From Desulfovibrio sp. (GTDB lineage Bacteria > Desulfobacterota > Desulfovibrionia > Desulfovibrionales > Desulfovibrionaceae): 20,982 nt of DNA. Location: positions 1 to 20,982 of the forward strand of contig DONZ01000207.1 in the NCBI GenBank assembly GCA_003512875.1, read 5' to 3'. Position numbers and translations under genes: made by a program. Below are positions 15,051 through 20,982 of this stretch, piece after piece. The notes beneath the pieces are model-generated. The model saw nothing but the letters and a program-made list of their open reading frames with translations, had not been told where the DNA came from and made no database searches. Numbering within the stretch: the stretch's first letter is position 1; each line of letters begins with the position of its first letter.

Positions 15051-15078
15051 AAAAAACCACCTGCTGAACAGGTGGTTT
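15051..15078 (-). terminator. Intrinsic terminator of the pyrBC operon
   Basis: AAACCACCTG (15054-15063) and CAGGTGGTTT (15069-15078) form a perfect 10-bp stem around five bases. On the minus strand the stem runs into six U, so it ends transcripts coming from pyrC about 100 bases upstream. Confidence 0.88.
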
Positions 15079-15174
15079 AATTCGATAACCTCATATAATT
15101 TTCCACGGCAACACAAAGCCGTATTCATTCCGGCTACGGCACCATATGCCATAAAACAGTCTTCGTATCCGACC

Positions 15175-16527
15175 TTACAGCACTTTTTTACCGCCGAGGT
15201 AAGCGGCACAGACACGTCCCCGCAATTTTCGTCCCAAGAAAGGCGTATTGGCTGATTTTGAATAGAAACTTTCCTTATCCGCCGTCCATTCAATTTCCGT
15301 GTCAAAAAAGAAAAAGTCCGCAACATCGCCTTTTTCAAAACCATTATAAGGCAATTTAAAGCGCTTCGCAGGATTTACGGTATAGGTTCTGACAATATCT
15401 TCCTGCGTCAAAACGCCCTCGCGCACGAGCTGCCAAAGCAAAGTCAGGGCGGTATCCAGTCCGCTGATGCCATTGGGCACCATATCAAGGGGGTTCTCCT
15501 TTTCATGTTCGGCATGGGGGGCGTGGTCCGTTATCATGCAGTCGATAACTCCGCTCTTCACAGCCTCGCGCATGGCAAGCACATCGTCCCAAGTCCGCAG
15601 GGGAGGATTGACTTTCGCGTTGGTATTGTAATTATCAACGGCATTTTCATCAAGAATGAGATAATGGGGGCATGTTTCAGCCGTAACGTCAACGCCTCGT
15701 TCCTTCGCGCGTCTTATGAGCTCCACGCTTTTACGGCAGGAAACATGGGCGATATGCACGGGCAAATTCAAATATTCGGCAAGCATGATATCACGCCCGA
15801 CCTGCAAAGCCTCGCCTATGTCAGGCTGTCCTTTCACGCCCAGTTTCGCGGATAAATTTCCCTCATTCATATGCGCTCCGCGGGCAAGATAGGGATCTTC
15901 GCAGTGGTCGATGAAAAGCATGCCGAGATCGCTTGCGTACTCCATAACGCGCCGGACTATTTCCGTATCGCATAGGGGCACGCCGTCATTGGAAACGGCG
16001 GTGCAGCCCGCTTCCGCCATTTCTCCGAGGGGCGCCAGCGCTTCCCCTTTCAGTCCGAGGGTGGCAGCAGCGACTGGGTGCAAAAACGGTCCGAACGGGT
16101 GCGTATTCCGGGCTTTTTCAAGCATATACCGTGTTATTCCCGCGTTATCATTTACCGGGCTCGTGTTAGCCATGCAGAACACATGCGAATAACCGCCATG
16201 CAAAGCCGCCTCCAAGCCCGTATCGATATCTTCTTTCCATTCCATTCCGGGATCGCGGAAATGCACATGCACATCGATAAGGCTGGGGAAAAGGATTTTT
16301 CCCGCCATATCGCAAACGGAACAATTTTCCGGCGGGCTCATGTTTTCCGCAAGGGCGAGGACACGCCCCCCCTTTTTGCCGTAATTCTCACCATAATTTC
16401 GATACGTGCCGCAAAAGCCGTCCTTTTCATCGAAAACAAAACCGTGTTGCGCATTTTCTTCTGCATTTTCCGTCACAAGCAAATCAACGGTCTTGCCTAA
16501 ATAAAGGGCATTTTTAAATAAAATCAT
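15175..16527 (-). CDS. pyrC: Dihydroorotase, class I (zinc-dependent)
   Basis: A 450-residue amidohydrolase that cyclises carbamoyl aspartate to dihydroorotate, the third step of pyrimidine synthesis. Metal and substrate residues are all present: His87 and His89 in DVHVHFRDPG, Asp181 in SNDG, His208 in DHCED, His261 in AHVSC and catalytic Asp334 in TDHAPH. It is therefore likely an active enzyme, unlike the inactive PyrC-like partners found with some aspartate carbamoyltransferases. Length and motifs fit the class I (Aquifex/Bacillus) type, which often forms complexes with PyrB. The gene starts three bases after the pyrB stop, with GGGGGAATAGG (the end of pyrB) as ribosome-binding region, so translation is probably coupled. 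Confidence 0.96.
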   Translation of the reverse strand: MILFKNALYLGKTVDLLVTENAEENAQHGFVFDEKDGFCGTYRNYGENYGKKGGRVLALAENMSPPENCSVCDMAGKILFPSLIDVHVHFRDPGMEWKEDIDTGLEAALHGGYSHVFCMANTSPVNDNAGITRYMLEKARNTHPFGPFLHPVAAATLGLKGEALAPLGEMAEAGCTAVSNDGVPLCDTEIVRRVMEYASDLGMLFIDHCEDPYLARGAHMNEGNLSAKLGVKGQPDIGEALQVGRDIMLAEYLNLPVHIAHVSCRKSVELIRRAKERGVDVTAETCPHYLILDENAVDNYNTNAKVNPPLRTWDDVLAMREAVKSGVIDCMITDHAPHAEHEKENPLDMVPNGISGLDTALTLLWQLVREGVLTQEDIVRTYTVNPAKRFKLPYNGFEKGDVADFFFFDTEIEWTADKESFYSKSANTPFLGRKLRGRVCAAYLGGKKVL

Positions 16528-16530
16528 TTC

Positions 16531-17496
16531 CTATTCCCCCACCTGCGGATTAAGCGTCATATCATCATTTCTTGTGCCGTAAAGATATAAAACAGCCATA
16601 CGGGTAGCGACCCCGGCGGAAACCTGGTTCAGCACCAAACTATCGGCACAGTCGGCGATTTCGGAAGAAATTTCAAGCCCTCTGTTCATAGGTCCCGGGT
16701 GCAGGATTTTCGCATTGGGCTTTGCCTCCGACAAGTGCCTGCGCGTCAGACAATACCGGCGCGAATAATCCCCCAAATCAGGCAAAAGCCCCGCCGCCTG
16801 CCGTTCCAGCTGCAAACGCAGGCACATCACGGCGTCTGCTCCCTGCACAGCCTTGTTTAAATCGGAATAGACCTCAACGGGAAAATTGTCCAGATAGCGG
16901 GGCAAAAGCGTTTTAGGCGAGCAAATGCGCACATTGATACCGAAACGCGTCATCCAATGTATATTGGAACGGGCGACGCGGCTGTGATTGATATCCCCCA
17001 AAATAAGGAGGGTTTTGCCTGCAAATTCGCCATTCCACGCTTCACGCAGGGAAAAAGCGTCCAAAAGCGCCTGTGTCGGGTGGGCATGCCAGCCGTCCCC
17101 GGCATTGACCACGCTGCAATTCAGGCGTTCAGCCAAAAACTGGGCGGCACCGGAACTGGAATCCCTGATGACAATGATATCGGGGTGCATGGCCTGCAAG
17201 GTAAGGGCTGTATCTTTCAGGCTTTCGCCTTTCTGCACGCTGGACCCGCTTTTTCCAAGCGCGAACGTGTCGGCTGACAAACGTTTCGCAGCCGTATCAA
17301 AAGAAAGTTTGGTGCGCGTGCTCGGTTCGGAAAAAAAGAGGGTGACCGTTTTCCCTTTCAAGGTGGGAACTTTCTTCACCACTCTCAAATTCACTTCCTG
17401 AAAACGTTTTGCATTATCCAGTATGAACAGAATTTCTTCATCGGATAAATAGGTTACGTCCAACAAATCCTTATGCCGCCATTTTTGAATAGCCAT
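16531..17496 (-). CDS. pyrB: Aspartate carbamoyltransferase, catalytic subunit
   Basis: A 321-residue enzyme that makes carbamoyl aspartate from carbamoyl phosphate and aspartate. The phosphate-binding STRT motif is at residues 59-62, the 80s-loop lysine in SSVQKGES is Lys89, HPTQ is at 139-142, and HPGPMNRG lies near the C terminus. The open frame extends seven codons further to a TTG at 17517, but the ATG at 17496 has a GGGG-type ribosome-binding site at proper distance and gives the family's usual N terminus. No pyrI regulatory subunit gene is adjacent, as in the class B/C enzymes. pyrC follows in tight linkage. No promoter is obvious in the ~100 bases upstream, which also hold the terminator of the acyltransferase operon. 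Confidence 0.95.
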   Translation of the reverse strand: MAIQKWRHKDLLDVTYLSDEEILFILDNAKRFQEVNLRVVKKVPTLKGKTVTLFFSEPSTRTKLSFDTAAKRLSADTFALGKSGSSVQKGESLKDTALTLQAMHPDIIVIRDSSSGAAQFLAERLNCSVVNAGDGWHAHPTQALLDAFSLREAWNGEFAGKTLLILGDINHSRVARSNIHWMTRFGINVRICSPKTLLPRYLDNFPVEVYSDLNKAVQGADAVMCLRLQLERQAAGLLPDLGDYSRRYCLTRRHLSEAKPNAKILHPGPMNRGLEISSEIADCADSLVLNQVSAGVATRMAVLYLYGTRNDDMTLNPQVGE

Positions 17497-17526
17497 ATCA
17501 ACCCCGCGGTTCTGCAAATCAATATG

Positions 17527-17552
17527 AAAAGGCTACTGTATTGCAGCCTTTT
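17527..17552 (-). terminator. Probable terminator of the acyltransferase operon
   Basis: AAAAGGCT (17527-17534) and AGCCTTTT (17545-17552) form a perfect 8-bp stem with a ten-base loop, about 50 bases after the acyltransferase stop. The T-tract is only four bases on either strand, so it is weaker than the other terminators here. It lies within 35 bases of the pyrB start and may instead be a leader hairpin. Confidence 0.5.
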
Positions 17553-17599
17553 AGTAAAGAAAAAATTTTCCGTTTTTTTACGTGCCGTTTTCAGAAAAA

Positions 17600-19540
17600 T
17601 CATTCCTGCAGCGAAGCGAAAATCGGTTCAAACAAAGGAGTCAGCAAAAGCGCCCCCTCTTCGCTGAAATGGTCGTCATCCCAATAAAGAGCCGTTTTCC
17701 CGCGCACAACGTCATAAGCGGTTTTTTGAGGATTTAACAAATAAGGCGTCGGGTCCAAAAAATAAACATGCGGAAATTCCCCTGTCAATTTCTTTAAAAG
17801 CGCCGTTATTTCTTTTGTCCTTTCCTGATACGCCGCAGCAGATTCGCCTAAAATACCATTAATCCTGTCCGTACTCAAACCGAATAATCCGGAAAGCTTG
17901 TTGGCGGAAGCGGGAACATAGCCGGCAGCCTGAGGCGCCGGACCGACCAGATAAATGGTTTCCACCCCGTTTTTCCGCAGGAGCGATATGGTTTCTTTCA
18001 AACCGAAATATAAAACTTCCAAGGGATCTTCACTTTCAAAATCAAGGGATTTCAGGCTGAACCTAGCCACGGAATTTTTTCTCGGAATATCCACTCCGTT
18101 GATATAATAATCATACCGGTATGCGATAACGGCAGTATCAAAACGTGTTGTTTCCGTTTTTTCCCTGAACCCGTCGAAACTTTTCCCTATGTTTTTCCTG
18201 TCCGCGATGCTTCCGTCAAACGTATACGTACGATACGGCATGATATTGACATTCGTTGAAGAAACACGGTATTTTTCCCCCAGCTCCCGCATGAGCGGTC
18301 TTAAATGCCCGGAATGGCTGTCACCGATAAGCAATATCGAATGCGCGGAATTATCCGCCGCGTATTCGGCGGGAAGTTCAGGTTTGGTATACGCGAACCC
18401 GTCATCAAAGGACAGGGTGAATTTCAAATTGTTGATAAATAACAATATCAAAGCAAAAGAGCAGGCAACGCCGAGCCAAAGCACGCCGTGTTTTTTGAAA
18501 ATCGGCTTTTGGCGTACGGGTTTTTCGATAAAACGCCAGGAAAAAACGGAAACCAAAAATATTACGGCAAGTAAAACACAGCCGCCCGCAAAATCAATAT
18601 CCCTTCTGTAAAGCCAATTCTGATAATAAACCAAAACCGGCCAATGCCATAAATACAGGGAATAAGAAATAACCCCGATAAAAACAAGGACTTTGTTCTT
18701 TGTAAGCGTGTCCGCAAAAACAGACTGCAAACGTGTTCCGCCCGCGATATACAAAACAGCACCGAGGCAGGGGAACAATGCATAAAATCCCGGATACACC
18801 ACATCGGCATAACCGATGATCGCCCCGAACATGAGCACTATCCCAAGGAAAAAACAAAACAGTTTATGTTTTTGCTCTTTCGGAGTCCAGCCGGTATAGG
18901 CGAGCAGGCTTCCGCACAAAAGCTCCCATGCCCTTGCGGGAAGCATATAAAAGGTGAATTTCTGATTATAAAAAACAAAAACGGCGGAAAAAAGGAAACT
19001 CAGCAAAAAAAGCGCAGACAAGACATGAACGATTTTTATTCCGCTTATTTTTTTAATATATATATTAAGGATAAACAAGAGCAAAGGGAAAACAAAATAA
19101 AACTGTTCCTCGACACCCAGGGACCATGTGTGCAAAAGGGGCAATGTTTCCGCCGCAGGGTCGAAATAATTGGTATGCAAATAAAAATAAATATTGGGAA
19201 CAGTCAGCAAAACACGCTTGGCGGAGCTGAAAACTTCCCGCCTTTCCAAAATATTGACCGAAGTGACCCATTCAAAAAGCACGATGCAAAAAACCATTGC
19301 GAACAAAGCCGGAAAAATTCTGCGTACGCGGTTTTCATAAAATTCCAAAAAACTGAACGTGCCGTCCGCAAGTTTCCGTTTGATAATGCCCGTAATCAAA
19401 TAACCGGAAATCACAAAAAATATGCTGACGCCGACAAATCCGCCGCGGAAAAAGGGAATATGGGCATGATAAAAAATGACAGCCAAAACGGCTATCGCCC
19501 TCAGTACGTCTATATCCGATCTGTATTCTTTCGCCTGCAT
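17600..19540 (-). CDS. OafA/YrhL-like membrane acyltransferase with C-terminal SGNH domain (downstream copy)
   Basis: A 646-residue acyltransferase-3 family protein. The N terminus EYRSDIDVLRAIAVLAVIFYH is the family signature, with the conserved catalytic His. About ten or eleven membrane segments run to roughly residue 370 and include FFVISGYLI, RVRRIFPAL, HTWSLGVEEQFY and YSLYLWHWP. A periplasmic SGNH-hydrolase-like domain follows, with block I LLIGDSHSG near residue 403 and the Asp-His pair in DDDHFSEEG near residue 622. Proteins of this architecture carry acyl groups, often acetyl, across the inner membrane to surface glycans such as O-antigen or peptidoglycan. The acceptor is unknown. 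AGGAGA precedes the ATG and overlaps the stop of the upstream paralogue, so the pair is one operon. Confidence 0.94.
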   Translation of the reverse strand: MQAKEYRSDIDVLRAIAVLAVIFYHAHIPFFRGGFVGVSIFFVISGYLITGIIKRKLADGTFSFLEFYENRVRRIFPALFAMVFCIVLFEWVTSVNILERREVFSSAKRVLLTVPNIYFYLHTNYFDPAAETLPLLHTWSLGVEEQFYFVFPLLLFILNIYIKKISGIKIVHVLSALFLLSFLFSAVFVFYNQKFTFYMLPARAWELLCGSLLAYTGWTPKEQKHKLFCFFLGIVLMFGAIIGYADVVYPGFYALFPCLGAVLYIAGGTRLQSVFADTLTKNKVLVFIGVISYSLYLWHWPVLVYYQNWLYRRDIDFAGGCVLLAVIFLVSVFSWRFIEKPVRQKPIFKKHGVLWLGVACSFALILLFINNLKFTLSFDDGFAYTKPELPAEYAADNSAHSILLIGDSHSGHLRPLMRELGEKYRVSSTNVNIMPYRTYTFDGSIADRKNIGKSFDGFREKTETTRFDTAVIAYRYDYYINGVDIPRKNSVARFSLKSLDFESEDPLEVLYFGLKETISLLRKNGVETIYLVGPAPQAAGYVPASANKLSGLFGLSTDRINGILGESAAAYQERTKEITALLKKLTGEFPHVYFLDPTPYLLNPQKTAYDVVRGKTALYWDDDHFSEEGALLLTPLFEPIFASLQE

Positions 19541-19548
19541 GGTTTCTC

Positions 19549-20982
19549 CTATCCGCCCTGTTTTTCATTTTCCGCTTTTTGCTTTGCAATCCGGGCAAAA
19601 ACAGGTTCATATGCTTCCATATGCAGCATTGCTCCCTCATGGCTTAAATGGTCGTCATCATAATAAAAGAGGTTTTTCTCATCCATAACCGCAAACTGCC
19701 GGGTATCCGCATTCAGATAGTAAGGGCTGATGTCCACAAATTCAATCTGCGGATACTCTTCCCGCAATATCGCGAAAGCCTCAAAAACATCGTTATTGCG
19801 CTGCCGGTATTCTGTTAATTTCTCGCCTAATTTTTCATTGATCTGCGATACGGAGTACTCAAAAAACAGCGTTAACATCGTTGCTTTATTGGGAACCATG
19901 TCTTTGGGTTCCGGCACGGGATATTGAATATAAATATGCTTTATTCCGTAACTGACAGCCTCATCAAGCATATCCCGCATGCTTTGTAAAAAAGCCTCTT
20001 GAGGAGTGAGCTTTTTGTTTGGCAAATACAATAAAGGATAAGAATCATCCAAGGAATAGTATCTATCTTTCCCCGTAATTTTTTGTGAATAACGGAAAGC
20101 AATAAAAAGATTTTCACATGAATAACTCCCGAATATCTTACTGAGATTATCCCATTCATATTCAAAACTTTTTATTCTTTTATAATCATATCTTGAAACA
20201 ACCGCATTTTTCATTACCTGATTATTCACAAGCCCCATGAGCTGATACTCTTCTGCCATTTTTTGAAACACACCTTCTTCAGAAAGCCTATGGCTATCCC
20301 CAATCAAAATGAAATCTACGGGGATTTTTTTGTCTGAAGCCTTTTGTTCGGGAAACTGTGAAAATCGATGAGGACCGGTAAACGTATAAACATCATAAAG
20401 TCTTCCGTAACGCATATACGTTGCCATGGTAAAAATGCCTGCGGCGCAAATAAGCGTGACAATCCACAATATTTTTCTGTTTTTAAACAAAGGAAGCTGG
20501 CGGACCGGCCTTTCCACGAAACGCCATGACAAATACGAAATGAAAATGGTAAAAACAATCAATATCCCTGCAGCAGGCAAGGTGATTTCCTTATAAAAAG
20601 GAAACGTGGAATAAAACACCAAAACGGGCCAATGCCATAAATACAGGGAATAGGAAATAACCCCGATAAAAACAAGGGCTTTATTATTGGTTACCGCATG
20701 AATGATATTGGCACGGTTGGAAAAAGCGTACGAGGTTCCGCCCGCGATGTACAAAACAGCCCCAAGGCAGGGAGGCAAAGCCCAAAAACCGGGAAAAAGA
20801 ACATCTCCGGATAGAACGATAGAGGCGAACATGATGCCGAGCCCTGATAAAATACAAAAACTTTTTCCTTTTTGCGTTGCAGGCGTCCAAGCTGTATATG
20901 CCAGGATACTTCCGCATAAAAGCTCCCACGCCCTTGTGGGAAGCATATAAAAGGTGAATTTCTGATTATAAAAAACAAAAAC
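19549..20982 (-). CDS. OafA/YrhL-like membrane acyltransferase with SGNH domain (upstream copy, 5' part outside window)
   Basis: The frame is open to the window edge, so the first ~170 codons are missing; 477 residues are visible. The internal ATG at 20946 is not the start, because the preceding 12 codons match the paralogue. The visible part has the C-terminal half of the acyltransferase-3 membrane domain (MLPTRAWELLCGS, CLGAVLYIAGGT, YSLYLWHWPVL, SWRFVERPVRQ) and a complete SGNH domain with LIGDSH and YYDDDHLSHEG. The membrane part is close to the downstream copy, but the SGNH part differs strongly, which suggests a shared acyl donor and membrane step with different acceptors. The stop is eight bases before the start of the next gene. 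Confidence 0.92.
   Translation of the reverse strand, partial: VFVFYNQKFTFYMLPTRAWELLCGSILAYTAWTPATQKGKSFCILSGLGIMFASIVLSGDVLFPGFWALPPCLGAVLYIAGGTSYAFSNRANIIHAVTNNKALVFIGVISYSLYLWHWPVLVFYSTFPFYKEITLPAAGILIVFTIFISYLSWRFVERPVRQLPLFKNRKILWIVTLICAAGIFTMATYMRYGRLYDVYTFTGPHRFSQFPEQKASDKKIPVDFILIGDSHRLSEEGVFQKMAEEYQLMGLVNNQVMKNAVVSRYDYKRIKSFEYEWDNLSKIFGSYSCENLFIAFRYSQKITGKDRYYSLDDSYPLLYLPNKKLTPQEAFLQSMRDMLDEAVSYGIKHIYIQYPVPEPKDMVPNKATMLTLFFEYSVSQINEKLGEKLTEYRQRNNDVFEAFAILREEYPQIEFVDISPYYLNADTRQFAVMDEKNLFYYDDDHLSHEGAMLHMEAYEPVFARIAKQKAENEKQGG

Noticed and set aside
15039..15170. Possible ~37-residue minus-strand peptide between the pyrC stop and its terminator
   Set aside because: It has an ATG (MAYGAVAGMN...) but no clear ribosome-binding site, and its last third is simply the terminator hairpin read as codons.
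1..20982. CRISPR array, insertion sequence or prophage genes
   Set aside because: I found no regularly spaced repeats, no transposase and no phage structural genes in the window.

Overview
The window looks like a stretch of a Gram-negative chromosome, most probably a Desulfovibrionales-type (Desulfobacterota) bacterium of moderate GC content, with AT-rich intergenic regions. The clues are the gene order psd-pssA-leuA-leuC-leuD, a large chemoreceptor whose HAMP segment carries an LGADP-type motif common in Desulfovibrio receptors, a Pal lipoprotein that implies an outer membrane, and a short RRM-type RNA-binding protein. The genus assignment is an inference and cannot be settled from this window alone.

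Layout, left to right. (1) 1-2900: the 3' part of a class I/II aminotransferase, then a two-gene unit of an iron-sulfur-flavoprotein-like NAD(P)H/FMN oxidoreductase and an exported alpha/beta hydrolase, closed by a terminator. (2) 3260-3600: a minus-strand RRM RNA-binding protein with its own terminator, followed by a non-coding gap with interleaved inverted repeats. (3) 4020-9006: phosphatidylethanolamine synthesis genes (psd, pssA) followed by leucine biosynthesis genes (leuA, leuC, leuD), which end at a strong terminator without leuB. (4) 9073-11400: a methyl-accepting chemotaxis protein with its own terminator. (5) 11825-12727: a DMT/EamA exporter. (6) 12744-13730: the Pal lipoprotein and two tRNA-Pro genes (TGG and CGG), each tRNA followed by a terminator. 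The first tRNA lies 19 bases after pal with no visible terminator between them. (7) 13731-15050: an AT-richer segment holding a clear homologue of the methyl-directed restriction enzyme DpnI, with no methyltransferase beside it. (8) 15051-17517, minus strand: pyrB-pyrC for pyrimidine synthesis. (9) 17527-20982, minus strand: two tandem paralogous OafA-like membrane acyltransferases with C-terminal SGNH domains. The upstream copy runs off the window.

Most genes are ordinary housekeeping functions: membrane lipid, leucine and pyrimidine synthesis, envelope integrity and translation. The accessory content is the solitary DpnI-type nuclease beside the tRNA-Pro pair and the duplicated acyltransferases, which probably modify a surface polysaccharide. 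I did not find a clearly new multi-gene system. The best candidates for a second look are the orphan DpnI homologue with a palindrome over its probable promoter, the acyltransferase duplication with a 42-base exact match, the possible pal/tRNA co-transcript, and several stem-loops that known features do not explain.
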